Shown here in pieces: positions 43,452 through 53,278 of a stretch of DNA of 62,293 bases; position 1 is the first letter of the stretch; each line of letters starts with the position of its first letter. This DNA comes from Terriglobia bacterium (lineage in GTDB: Bacteria > Acidobacteriota > Terriglobia > Terriglobales > Acidobacteriaceae). Where the stretch lies: NCBI GenBank assembly GCA_020073565.1, contig JAIQEY010000039.1:1-62293 (forward strand), written 5' to 3'. The position numbers and the translations under genes were made by a program. The notes under the pieces were generated by a model that saw only the letters and a list, made by a program, of their open reading frames with translations, had not been told where the DNA came from and did not search any database.

Positions 43452-43484
43452 GCTGAGAGCTGACAGCTAAGAACTGACAGCTAC
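43452..43484. repeat. Heptamer word locus (GCTGACA) just before dnaJ
   Basis: GCTGAGA, GCTGACA, GCTAAGA, ACTGACA, GCTACAC with a 7-bp period, ending four bases before the dnaJ ATG and so occupying its ribosome-binding region. Confidence 0.8.
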
Positions 43485-43487
43485 ACC

Positions 43488-44723
43488 ATGGCCACCCAGA
43501 CCAAAGACTATTACGCCGCGCTTGGCGTGAAGAAATCCGCCTCAGCGGAGGACATTCGCAAGGCGTTCCGCAAGCTTGCGCGCAAGTACCATCCTGACGT
43601 GAACCCTGGGGACAAGGCGGCGGAAGAGAAGTTCAAGGCTCTCTCCGAGGCTAACGACGTTCTGAGCGATCCGAAGAAGCGCAAGATCTATGACCAGCTG
43701 GGCTTCTACTCGGACAACATTGATCCTGCGACGGCCGAAGCCTACGCCCGCGGCGGAGGTCAGCCCGGCACCGGCGGATTCGAAGGATTTCCGGGCGGTG
43801 GTGGTCAACCTGGACAAGGCGGCCCGCACTTCGATTTTGGGGGCTTTGATTTCTCGGACCTTTTCGATGGCGCTCGCGGTGGCGCACGCAGACCGTCCGG
43901 GAGTGGCGGCGGGTTCCGCGACATCTTCTCGAACATCTTCAGCGGCGCTGGACACGGTGCTGCGGCCGAAGAGGGCCCCGCGTCCGGCAGCGATCTGGAA
44001 TACCAGGTCAACGTGCCGTTCTGGACCGCCATCCGCGGCGGTGTAATGAAGCTCAACATCGCCCGGCGCGATGTGTGCGGCAACTGCCGCGGCCAAGGCT
44101 ATATCGCGTCGCCCGGCACTTGTCCGCAATGTCACGGTAAGGGCACGGTCGAGCAAACCGGCGGGCGGATGAAGTTCAACGTCACCTGCCCGCGTTGCCA
44201 GGGGACGGGCAAGAATATTTCGACTTGCGCGGTCTGCCACGGCGAAGGCAGCGTCGAGCGCACCGAACCGCTTGAGATCCGCATCAAGGCGGGCACGCGC
44301 GACGGGCAGCGCATCCGCATTGCGGGCAAAGGCAATGCCGGCCATGGCGGGGGAGGAACTGGCGACCTTTACGTGATCATTCGGACCGGTGACCATGCCC
44401 TGTTCCATCGCGAGGGTGACGACATCCACATTACGGTGCCGGTGACCGCAGTCGAGGCGGCGCTGGGGGCCAAGATCGAAGTGCCGACGATTGATGGGCG
44501 CAGCATGCTCAAGATTCCGCCGGGGACGCAGTCCGGACAGAAGCTGCGGCTGCGGGAGAAGGGCGTGCCGTCGGCTACCAAAGAGGGCTTGCGCGGAGAC
44601 GAGATCGTCGAGGTAAAGATCACCGTCCCTATGCCGCGCGACGAAAAGACCAAGGAACTGCTGCGGGAACTGGCCAAGCTGAATCCCGAGGACCCGCGGG
44701 CGGAGCTTTGGAAGCAAGTCTAG
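43488..44723 (+). CDS. dnaJ: Chaperone DnaJ (Hsp40)
   Basis: 411 residues. J domain with H-P-D ([10 protein letters not shown]), Gly/Phe-rich linker (about 85-150), four zinc-finger repeats [32 protein letters not shown], and a C-terminal substrate-binding domain. A complete type I DnaJ, partner of dnaK upstream. No Shine-Dalgarno is visible because a heptamer repeat abuts the ATG. Confidence 0.96.
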   Translation: MATQTKDYYAALGVKKSASAEDIRKAFRKLARKYHPDVNPGDKAAEEKFKALSEANDVLSDPKKRKIYDQLGFYSDNIDPATAEAYARGGGQPGTGGFEGFPGGGGQPGQGGPHFDFGGFDFSDLFDGARGGARRPSGSGGGFRDIFSNIFSGAGHGAAAEEGPASGSDLEYQVNVPFWTAIRGGVMKLNIARRDVCGNCRGQGYIASPGTCPQCHGKGTVEQTGGRMKFNVTCPRCQGTGKNISTCAVCHGEGSVERTEPLEIRIKAGTRDGQRIRIAGKGNAGHGGGGTGDLYVIIRTGDHALFHREGDDIHITVPVTAVEAALGAKIEVPTIDGRSMLKIPPGTQSGQKLRLREKGVPSATKEGLRGDEIVEVKITVPMPRDEKTKELLRELAKLNPEDPRAELWKQV

Positions 44724-44783
44724 CTCTTAAGCTGTTAGCTCTCAGGCGGCAATGTAAGGGTTGCCTGCGAGCTGAGAGCCTTT
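44721..44783. repeat. Heptamer word locus / terminator hairpin after dnaJ
   Basis: TAGCTCT, TAAGCTG, TTAGCTC, TCAGGCG units follow the dnaJ stop; GCTCTCAGGC pairs with GCCTgcgaGCTGAGAGC before CCTTTTC. Probably works as a terminator for the convergent dnaJ and cupin genes. Confidence 0.65.
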
Positions 44784-45245
44784 TCATTTCTTGCTCGGAT
44801 CGTCCGCCGGATTCACATAGTTGAACTGCAGCGGCGACATTCCATGGACCTGCACTACAACCTCGCCGGAAGCCATCGCATAGTGGTGCATGTCGGGGTC
44901 GAGATACGCGAAGCTGCCGGCTGGGAAGGTCATCATTTTGGTGTCGTCCCACTTGTCGCCCATGCCGACCTTGAAATTGCCTGAGATTACCGTCACATTT
45001 TCGCGCTTGGGATGCCAGTGCGGAGCAATCTTGTAGCCGTCGGGCATCTTGAGGCGGATGGTGAAGTCGCCGGTACTCGCAGTCGGATCGCCTTCCACGA
45101 CCGCCAACTGCGAGCCGGGTGCAAGGAACGGCGGTGGCGGACCGTATTGGATCTGGTCCGGGGTAAACGCATTCTGATGCGTACCCGATTGGGCTAGCAA
45201 TAAACCTGCGCAAACACACAGAACTGCGAGCGAGAGTATCCTCAT
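44784..45245 (-). CDS. Secreted cupin-domain protein
   Basis: 153 residues. Signal peptide M-R-I-L-S-L-A-V-L-C-V-C-A-G-L-L-L-A-Q-S (cleavage near 19-20). A cupin barrel follows with the metal-site pattern H-W-H-P-K-R-E-N (two His and Glu) and, after about 33 residues, H-H-Y-A-M. A DUF4437-like periplasmic cupin is likely. Function unknown. Convergent with dnaJ. Confidence 0.85.
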   Translation of the reverse strand: MRILSLAVLCVCAGLLLAQSGTHQNAFTPDQIQYGPPPPFLAPGSQLAVVEGDPTASTGDFTIRLKMPDGYKIAPHWHPKRENVTVISGNFKVGMGDKWDDTKMMTFPAGSFAYLDPDMHHYAMASGEVVVQVHGMSPLQFNYVNPADDPSKK

Positions 45246-45553
45246 CGCTGTTCCTCCTGGAGAAATTTGGAGTAAAGACCCCCGGAGGGTTATACATCAA
45301 ATCGCGCGTCGCATGCCAGTGCTGGCGGTGAATTTGGATCTCTGCCATTACCTCCGTACTGTTCTCCTTGACAGAAATTTTCACAATTTCTCGAAAATAT
45401 TCTTGCATCTGTGGGAATTTCCCGTAATCTCACAAATGCGAACTAACTTCGCCGAAATGCCCGAGAATCGCAGTTCACCCTGGGAGCCGCGCAACGAAAG
45501 TCAAGGGAGACGCGGTGGTGAGAGTGAGTCGCTTGAGGAGGAAGCCATAGAAA

Positions 45554-46960
45554 TTGGCAACAGCCACCGCACGCACTGACCTTTCGCAGCCTAGCTTTGC
45601 TTCTGCTGTCACTCCCCGGAAAAAGTCTATCCGCCTCACCTTGTGGCCCTTGGTCGCCGCGACCTTCTTTATGGTCTCGGGCGGCACCTACGGGACCGAA
45701 GACATCGTGCATGGCGCCGGGTATGGCAAGGCGATCCTCATCCTGCTCCTGACCCCGCTGCTTTGGAGCTTGCCGACTGCGTTCATGATCGGCGAACTTT
45801 CGAGTGCGCTGCCCTTTGAAGGCGGTTATTACGCCTGGGTGCGCCGCGCGATGGGAAATTTCTGGGGATTCCAGGAAGCCTGGCTGTCACTGGTGGCGTC
45901 CATTTTCGATATGGCGATTTATCCCACGCTGTTTGTCGCGTACCTGACCCGCATGTTTCCCTGGTTTCAGGCGAACCACCGCGGCGTGCTGGTGGCGCTG
46001 GGCGTGGTGATTGTCTGCGCGCTCCTTAATATTGCCGGGGTCAAGGTGGTCTCCACGACCTCGCTGTGGCTGTTTTTTGCGCTGTCGGCTCCGTTTGCGG
46101 CGATTTTTGTGATGGCCCCGTTCAAGATCGGGGCGCTGGCCACCGCGGTTACCAAGCCGACTACTTCGAACGTCGACATTCTGGGCGGGCTGCTCATCTG
46201 CATGTGGAACTACATGGGATGGGACAACGCCTCTACCATCGCAACCGAAGTGGAGCGTCCGCAGCGGACTTATCCTCGGGCGATGCTTTGGGCGGTCACG
46301 ATCGTTGCCCTGAGCTACGTCCTGCCTTTCGCGGCCATGTGGATCACCGGCCTGCCGGCAAGCTCGTGGGAAACGGGCGCGTGGGCCGACATCGCGCAAC
46401 TAATGGGCGGTCCCCTGCTGCGGATCGCGTTGGTGGCGGGCGGCATGATGAGCGGCTTTGGCATGTTCAACGCGCTCGTCATGAGCTATTCCCGCCTTCC
46501 GCTGGCCATGGCACAGGATGGCATGCTGCCGAAGGTGTTTGCCAAACTGCATCCGAAATCTCGCGCACCCTGGGTGGCCATCCTCGCTCTGGCAGTGGGC
46601 TGGGGTCTGGCGCTTAATATTGGCTTCGAGCGACTGGTCACGCTGGACATCATGATTTATGGTGCCAGCCTGACGCTTGAATTCGTGGCACTGATCTGCC
46701 TGCGCATTCGGGAGCCGGAGTTGAAGCGGCCGTTCCGCGTGCCGGGCGGCTTGTTCGGAGCCATTGCCGTGGGCATCCCGCCTGTTCTACTCCTGGGCTT
46801 TGCGGTGATCCGCAGCGAACGCGAGGTCGTGCTGGGCATGAGCGCGCTTCTGTTTGGCCTGATCGTGATTGGAGCGGGGGTGCTCGTCTACCTCATCAAC
46901 CACGCGTTGAAGCCAGCCGGCTGGGCCCCGACGGAGCCGAAGCCTGAGCTGGCAGGTTAA
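45554..46960 (+). CDS. APC family amino acid permease
   Basis: 468 residues with about 12 membrane helices. The first helix region F-F-M-V-S-G-G-T-Y-G-T-E-D and the later F-E-G-G-Y-Y-A-W-V-R-R-A-M-G are the APC substrate-binding signatures. Probably an inner-membrane amino acid or polyamine transporter; the substrate cannot be read. The TTG start at 45554 follows a GAGGAGG that is rather far away (about 12 bases). Shares no obvious regulator except hspR downstream. Confidence 0.9.
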   Translation: MATATARTDLSQPSFASAVTPRKKSIRLTLWPLVAATFFMVSGGTYGTEDIVHGAGYGKAILILLLTPLLWSLPTAFMIGELSSALPFEGGYYAWVRRAMGNFWGFQEAWLSLVASIFDMAIYPTLFVAYLTRMFPWFQANHRGVLVALGVVIVCALLNIAGVKVVSTTSLWLFFALSAPFAAIFVMAPFKIGALATAVTKPTTSNVDILGGLLICMWNYMGWDNASTIATEVERPQRTYPRAMLWAVTIVALSYVLPFAAMWITGLPASSWETGAWADIAQLMGGPLLRIALVAGGMMSGFGMFNALVMSYSRLPLAMAQDGMLPKVFAKLHPKSRAPWVAILALAVGWGLALNIGFERLVTLDIMIYGASLTLEFVALICLRIREPELKRPFRVPGGLFGAIAVGIPPVLLLGFAVIRSEREVVLGMSALLFGLIVIGAGVLVYLINHALKPAGWAPTEPKPELAG

Positions 46961-46966
46961 AACCCC

Positions 46967-47041
46967 TTTACCACAGGGGACACCGAGGAACACAAAGGAC
47001 CCCTTCTGGATCACCCGTAGAGACGCGGCTTGCCGCGTCTC
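46967..47041. repeat. REP-F copy followed by REP-A palindrome upstream of hspR
   Basis: REP-F in reverse (ACCACAGGGGACACCGAGG) at 46967-47001, then the perfect REP-A hairpin GAGACGCGGC / GCCGCGTCTC at 47020-47041 with a T-rich tail, probably terminating the permease transcript. Confidence 0.85.
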
Positions 47042-47088
47042 TTTTCTTTTGCGGCGTTGCAGTGCGATGATGAAACCGGGCTCCGACA

Positions 47089-47487
47089 ATGACCAAGCGC
47101 AAATCCAAGGGTGCGTACATGATCTCAGCGGTCGCCGAGATGTACGAGATCCATCCGCAGACGCTGCGGCTTTATGAACGGGAAGGGCTGCTTAAGCCAA
47201 GCCGCACCGAAGGCAACACTCGCCTCTACACGGACGAAGATTTGCAGCGGCTGGAGTTTATCCTGTCGCTGGCGCGCGACCTGGGCGTGAATATCAGCGG
47301 GATCGCCATCATCCTCCAAATGCGCGAGCGTATGGAAGAAATGCAGCGCCAGATCAAAGATTTCGTGCAATACATCCAGCGGGAAGTTTTGACGCGCGCG
47401 AACGCTGCGGCCGATCCCTCCAAAGGCGCGATTGTTCCGCTGCGACGGGCGGTGGTGCCGCCCGCGGAGTCCTCAAAACGTAGGTAG
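47089..47487 (+). CDS. hspR: Heat-shock repressor HspR (MerR family)
   Basis: 132 residues. MerR-type HTH: Y-M-I-S-A-V-A-E-M-Y-E-I-H-P-Q-T-L-R-L-Y-E-R-E-G-L-L-K-P, then R-L-Y-T-D-E-D-L-Q-R-L-E-F-I and a short coiled-coil with no effector domain, as in HspR. HspR binds HAIR sites with DnaK as co-repressor. A HAIR element sits on the dnaK promoter about 6 kb upstream, so it likely closes the heat-shock loop. No Shine-Dalgarno is obvious before ATG 47089. Confidence 0.88.
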   Translation: MTKRKSKGAYMISAVAEMYEIHPQTLRLYEREGLLKPSRTEGNTRLYTDEDLQRLEFILSLARDLGVNISGIAIILQMRERMEEMQRQIKDFVQYIQREVLTRANAAADPSKGAIVPLRRAVVPPAESSKRR

Positions 47488-47496
47488 CCGCCCCGT

Positions 47497-48414
47497 CTAC
47501 TTTTCGTGCTGGAAGCAATAGCGGCCGCCGCGCGCCTTGGCGACTTGTTCCGCTACCTTCAAAAATGCGTGGCCGACGTGCGAGAGCGTCGACTCTTGCC
47601 GATACACCAGGCGCAGCTTGCGCTGGAAGTGCAGATCGCGCACTGGAATGCGGACGAGTTCTCCGCGGCCGATCTCGTTTTCCACACTGATTTCGGGCAC
47701 TAGCGCCACTCCGTTCCCCATGCACACGAAGCGCTTAATGGCCTGAAGGGTGGGGAGTTCGACGTCCATGTGCAAGGGAGTTTTGTGACGGCGGAAGGCT
47801 TCGATCACCTTGTCGCGGTACGGGGAGGCGACGATGTGGGCCACGAACGACTCGGCGCCCAGCTGCCGCACGCTGACTTCGTCCGCCGAGGCAAGTGGGT
47901 GGCCGGGAGGAACAACGAACGCCAACTCATCCAGATAGACGACTGTGGACTGCAATTGCGGCTCCTGCGGATCGTAGGACAGGACGCCGAGTTCCACGTT
48001 GTGCTTGAGAACGTCGTCGGGAATGCGGCTGCCCAGCGCGCGCTTGACCGTGATCTTGATGGTTGGGTGCAGGCGCCGGAATTCGCCCAGAACCGGCAGC
48101 AGATAGAGCGCGGTGAATTCGTTCGCCGCGATGGCCAGGCTGCCCTTCTGCAGTTCCCGCATTTCGACCAGGGCCTCCTGCGCGTCCTGGCGCAGGTTCA
48201 GGAGTTTCTCCGCGTATTCCTGCAGAACGCGCCCGGCATCGGTCAGCACACCTTCGCGCGACGTGCGGTCAAACAGAGGTTCGCCAATTTCCTGCTCGAG
48301 TTTGCGAATGGTCTGGCTCACCGCCGATTGCGTGCGATAGAGTTTTTCAGCCGCGCGGGAAAAGCGGCGCTCGCGGGCAACGGTCAGGAAGACTTCGAGT
48401 TGGGAGAGTTCCAT
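47497..48414 (-). CDS. LysR family transcriptional regulator
   Basis: 305 residues. N-terminal HTH: L-E-V-F-L-T-V-A-R-E-R-R-F-S-R-A-A-E-K-L-Y-R-T-Q-S-A-V-S-Q-T-I-R-K-L-E; effector-binding periplasmic-type fold from about 90. Divergent from leuA with a 242-base gap, the classical LysR arrangement, so leuA is a likely target. Resembles CysB/CbbR-type regulators in length only. Confidence 0.92.
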   Translation of the reverse strand: MELSQLEVFLTVARERRFSRAAEKLYRTQSAVSQTIRKLEQEIGEPLFDRTSREGVLTDAGRVLQEYAEKLLNLRQDAQEALVEMRELQKGSLAIAANEFTALYLLPVLGEFRRLHPTIKITVKRALGSRIPDDVLKHNVELGVLSYDPQEPQLQSTVVYLDELAFVVPPGHPLASADEVSVRQLGAESFVAHIVASPYRDKVIEAFRRHKTPLHMDVELPTLQAIKRFVCMGNGVALVPEISVENEIGRGELVRIPVRDLHFQRKLRLVYRQESTLSHVGHAFLKVAEQVAKARGGRYCFQHEK

Positions 48415-48426
48415 AAAGCGATGCCA

Positions 48427-48502
48427 GTCGTTGGTCGTCCGTCGTTCGTCGTTGGCTTCCAGCTGGCCGTTCTTGAGGCTGGCTAACGACTAGCGACTAT
48501 CG
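48427..48502. repeat. Heptamer word locus (GTCGTTG) in the LysR-leuA gap
   Basis: GTCGTTG, GTCGTCC, GTCGTTC, GTCGTTG at 48427-48454 and the inverse CTAACGA, CTAGCGA, CTATCGG at 48483-48503. Confidence 0.8.
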
Positions 48503-48548
48503 GGCTACCTGACCCGAGACCTCGCAGAATCTCTACTCATCACGTAAG

Positions 48549-48576
48549 TTGCACTTATAATATCACTATTTCTAAT
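48549..48576 (+). promoter_or_regulatory. Probable leuA promoter
   Basis: TTGCAC (48549-48554), a 16-base spacer and TCTAAT (48571-48576) in a distinctly AT-rich patch. The region also contains TTATAAT. It lies in the LysR-leuA intergenic region, where LysR-type binding is expected. Confidence 0.45.
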
Positions 48577-48656
48577 GATTCTGTAAAGATAATAACCTTT
48601 TCTTCTACCATTGATTGCCGATAAAGTACACCACGTGCGCTTCATGGAGGCAGCGA

Positions 48657-50000
<1,344 letters not shown>

Positions 50001-50002
50001 TT

Positions 50003-50077
50003 CAGCATTTGGCACTTAGCAATTAGCACCTAGCAACCGGCGACTTGGCTAACGGTTAAGTGCCAAGTGCTAAATGC
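50003..50077. repeat. Heptamer word locus (GCACTTA) between leuA and leuB
   Basis: GCATTTG, GCACTTA, GCAATTA, GCACCTA, GCAACCG at 50004-50038 and inverse TTAAGTG, CCAAGTG, CTAAATG at 50056-50076. It separates the two leu genes and may form a hairpin. Confidence 0.85.
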
Positions 50078-50127
50078 GGCTTTTCTCCCGTTCATTTATC
50101 CTTTCAGCTGCAAAACGAGAGGAGCCC

Positions 50128-51219
50128 ATGCGGCTACGTGTCACTTCCCTGCCCGGCGACGGGATTGGACCTGAAGTCACCCGGCAAGCGATTCGAGTTC
50201 TGGAAGAGGTGACCCGCAGCTTTGGTCACGAACTCGAACTCACCGAAAAGGAAATCGGCGGCGCTGCGCTGACGGCGTTCGGCGATCCGCTACCGCCAAC
50301 GACCATTGCAGCCTGTCTCGCTTCGCAGGCGGTTCTGCTGGGAGCGGTGGGCAGTCCGGCGTTCGACCGGAATCCGCGAGAGCTCCGTCCGGAAGCGGGC
50401 TTGTTGCGTCTGCGGCAGGAACTGGGCGCTTTCGCGAATCTGCGTCCGGCGGTTTATTACCCGGCGCTGCGGGCGAGTTCTCCGCTGCGAGAGGAAATCG
50501 TCAAGGGAACTGACATTCTCATCGTGCGCGAATTGCTGGGAGGTCTGTACTTCGGGCAGCCGCGTTCGATTGAGGGAGCGATGGGCGCGCGGCAGGCTCT
50601 GAATACTATGCGCTACGGCGAACCGGAAATCGAGCGCATCACGCGAGTTGCATTCGAGTTGGCGCGAGGCCGCCGCAAACGTGTGCTGTCGGTCGACAAG
50701 TCAAATGTTCTGGAATGCTCGCGGCTCTGGCGTGAAGTCGTCACACGCATCGGCGCCGATTTTCCGGACGTGCACCTCTCGCACCAATACGTCGACTCGG
50801 CGGCCATGACACTGGTGCAGAAGCCGGCTGAGATCGACATTTTGCTCACCGAAAATATGTTTGGCGACATTCTCTCCGACCAGGCTGGGGGCGTGGTCGG
50901 ATCGCTGGGCCTGCTGGCATCGGCCAGCATCGGCGGGCCGGTGGGTCTTTACGAACCGGTGCACGGGTCGGCTCCGGACATCGCGGGACAAGGCGTGGCC
51001 AATCCGCTGGGCGCGATTCTGTCGGTGGCCTTGATGCTGCGGCACACGTTCCAACTCACCAAAGAAGCCGAGTGCGCGGAAGGGGCCGTGGTCGCAGCTC
51101 TCGACGCTGGGCTGCGCACGCGCGATCTGGCGAAAGCTGGAGAGCGCAGCGTGACGACAGAGGAAGCAGGCACCCGCATTGTCGAGTTGGTGCGCGCGGC
51201 GGAGACGACAACTTCGTGA
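50128..51219 (+). CDS. leuB: 3-isopropylmalate dehydrogenase
   Basis: 363 residues. P-G-D-G-I-G-P-E-V-T at the N-terminus, substrate arginines in the L-L-R-L-R-Q-E-L-G-A-F-A-N-L-R-P region, V-D-K-S-N-V-L-E (Lys), D-I-L-S-D-Q-A-G (metal Asp) and E-P-V-H-G-S-A-P-D-I. Oxidative decarboxylation of 3-isopropylmalate. ATG 50128 follows GAGAGGAG. leuC and leuD are not in the window. The stop lies in the left arm of a long inverted repeat. Confidence 0.96.
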   Translation: MRLRVTSLPGDGIGPEVTRQAIRVLEEVTRSFGHELELTEKEIGGAALTAFGDPLPPTTIAACLASQAVLLGAVGSPAFDRNPRELRPEAGLLRLRQELGAFANLRPAVYYPALRASSPLREEIVKGTDILIVRELLGGLYFGQPRSIEGAMGARQALNTMRYGEPEIERITRVAFELARGRRKRVLSVDKSNVLECSRLWREVVTRIGADFPDVHLSHQYVDSAAMTLVQKPAEIDILLTENMFGDILSDQAGGVVGSLGLLASASIGGPVGLYEPVHGSAPDIAGQGVANPLGAILSVALMLRHTFQLTKEAECAEGAVVAALDAGLRTRDLAKAGERSVTTEEAGTRIVELVRAAETTTS

Positions 51220-51284
51220 TCCTTCGTGTCCTTCGTGGTTAAGAACGAGCTTTTCAACCACCAAGGACACGAAGGATCACGAAG
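51212..51284. terminator. 29-bp inverted REP-F pair between convergent leuB and Hsp70-like genes
   Basis: CTTCGTGATCCTTCG... through GTGGTT (51212-51240) pairs with 51256-51284 over a 15-base loop, with one mismatch. It can fold as a strong hairpin for both strands and overlaps the leuB stop. A T-run is absent, so it may terminate by pausing or protect 3' ends. Confidence 0.7.
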
Positions 51285-51301
51285 GAAAATCTGACCCCGC
51301 G

Positions 51302-52879
51302 CTACGCACTGCGCTTGGCTGAGCGGCGGGACACTATCTTTGGCTGTTTTTCAGACCATCGGCCAAGACGGAACTTCTTCCCATACCCTGTGGACTTATT
51401 GGAGATCGCCACCGCCAGATTGCCGCTACTGTCGCAAGTATAGGTCTCCTCCACGACAAAGCCCGACGTCGTGGGCGTTCGCAGCACCGACACTGCTGCT
51501 AGGTCTGTCTTCTCCTGGAGGGTTGGATCGAACGGGAAGCGGATGTCGTCCCAATCAGTAATCTCTCCAACGGGCCGGCCGTCCTGCGCCAGCCGTGAGC
51601 ATTCCAAATAACGAAAATGGCCGACGTTGTGGGCCGGCTGGTAAGAACGTACGCTCCGAAGAGGCGGTTGTTTGGGGCCCGGCAACTCGGTGCCGCGGGG
51701 AAACACAAGATCGAACACAATGCCGTGGCCTTCGTCAGCTTCCCGCCACAATCCGAAATTCCGCATGAACCGATCGCGCAGGACGCAGCCGGATTGGGTA
51801 TCCGCGCGGATCGCCAACCCGATCGCGGTCGCCGACCGCATGTAGGCCGAGCGCTTCACTCGCCTTCCGTAATTCTCACGCAGTATGCGCGCGACCGGCG
51901 GCAACTCCGAACCGCCCCCAGTGACGTAGAGCGACTCGATGGGGCGCTCGTGGTGTTCGGCCAACATTTCATCGACGACCCGGCGCGTCGACTCGATCAG
52001 CGGCCGGCACTGTTCGTAAAATTCGTTGGCACTGACTGACACCTCGCGCCAGTTACGCCGTACGCGTTCGAGATCGACGGTTATTTTCCGCGTGTTGGGA
52101 CTGAGCGCTTCCTTCTTCTCACGGCACTCGTCGAGCAGGACGAACCACTCGGCCGCAGAAAGGCTATCGCGCTCGTCGGGAGAGATCCCGGCGGCATCGA
52201 GCGCCAGGTCGGTCAGAATTTCGTCAAAGTCGTCGCCACCCAACGTGGGAATGCCGTCGGACGCGACGATGGAATGCTCGCCGTCAGCGAGTTCAATGAG
52301 CGAAGCGTCGAACGTGCCGCCGCCCAGATCGTAGACCAGGAGCCGGCCCGCGGAACCGCCCTTGCGAACTATTAGGTCGCGTTGGGCAAATTCAACCGCT
52401 GCCGCAGAGGGTTCATTCAGCAGGCCAAGAACCTCGAACCCCGCCTCGCGAGCGGCTTCAGTGGTCAGAAAGCGCTGATTGCTGTTCGCATTGGCTGGTA
52501 CTCCGAGCATGGCTTCCAGCGGTTTGTTGCCATCGTCCGGCAGGCTGGAATGCTCGCGCAGTTGCACGCGCAAAGCCGCCATCATTTCCTGCAGCAGCTG
52601 CCTGACTTCAAAAGCCTGGCCACCGATTTCTATCCGGCTGTCGGGACCGGCGTCCTTCAAACAACGCTTCAGAGAGCGAATAATCGTCCAGCCCGGCTGC
52701 CCCTGCACAAGCCAGGCATCCCATCCGTACATGCGCGTTTCACCATGCACGGCGATGAGCGGAGGAAACCAGTCGCGGACGTGACCGTCCGGAGTTTCGA
52801 AGTTGACAAGCGGATAATTACCGCGGTCGACGGCTGCAGCCACGACCCGGGTCGTACCAAAATCTATGCCGACCTTCAC
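51302..52879 (-). CDS. Hsp70-like ATPase (non-canonical)
   Basis: 525 residues. The actin-fold ATPase core is complete: G-I-D-F-G-T-T-R, V-Y-D-L-G-G-G-T-F-D and V-T-G-G-G-S-E-L-P-P-V-A. The C-terminus (about 370-525) is not the usual substrate domain and lacks a helical lid; it ends basic, R-R-S-A-K-R-S-A. Such truncated Hsp70s occur beside many unrelated signalling genes. Start GTG 52879. Divergent from a TIR-TM-TonB gene (400-base gap), which may be a functional partner. Confidence 0.85.
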   Translation of the reverse strand: MKVGIDFGTTRVVAAAVDRGNYPLVNFETPDGHVRDWFPPLIAVHGETRMYGWDAWLVQGQPGWTIIRSLKRCLKDAGPDSRIEIGGQAFEVRQLLQEMMAALRVQLREHSSLPDDGNKPLEAMLGVPANANSNQRFLTTEAAREAGFEVLGLLNEPSAAAVEFAQRDLIVRKGGSAGRLLVYDLGGGTFDASLIELADGEHSIVASDGIPTLGGDDFDEILTDLALDAAGISPDERDSLSAAEWFVLLDECREKKEALSPNTRKITVDLERVRRNWREVSVSANEFYEQCRPLIESTRRVVDEMLAEHHERPIESLYVTGGGSELPPVARILRENYGRRVKRSAYMRSATAIGLAIRADTQSGCVLRDRFMRNFGLWREADEGHGIVFDLVFPRGTELPGPKQPPLRSVRSYQPAHNVGHFRYLECSRLAQDGRPVGEITDWDDIRFPFDPTLQEKTDLAAVSVLRTPTTSGFVVEETYTCDSSGNLAVAISNKSTGYGKKFRLGRWSEKQPKIVSRRSAKRSA

Positions 52880-53278
52880 AGAGAAACAGACTCCATTCTG
52901 AAGCACATACCTGGAACAAGAAACAGGCTGAGTTGCCCACACATGCCGTATTTCTTATTGTCATTTTAAACTGAAATTTCGGTCCCTGAGCAATACATGC
53001 TGTTCTCAAGATGCTGTTTCTTCGGCCCTCGCCAGGTTTGCGAAGGGGCGAAGCTGGACGGGCGAGGGCGCCAGCCTCTCCACACACCGATTTGTGGCGG
53101 GTAAAGCCTGTGAGCGCTCTCTCACCGGTGGTGGCGACGGGATTTCAGAAGGCAGCAACCAGGAAGCTATGTCCGTCGCACACGTTAGAGAGTAAACTTC
53201 GTCCAATTGCTGCTCGTGATCGTCAACTTCGGCGCGAGCAGCCGGGGATGATATCCAGATCGGCTAAGGAAGCCTACG
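52880..53278. promoter_or_regulatory. 399-base divergent region between Hsp70-like and TIR-TonB genes
   Basis: No gene seen. It must contain promoters for both genes. A GCTCGTGATCGTCAACTTCG / CGCGAGC region shows minor dyads. No repeat of the heptamer or REP families is visible. Confidence 0.4.
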
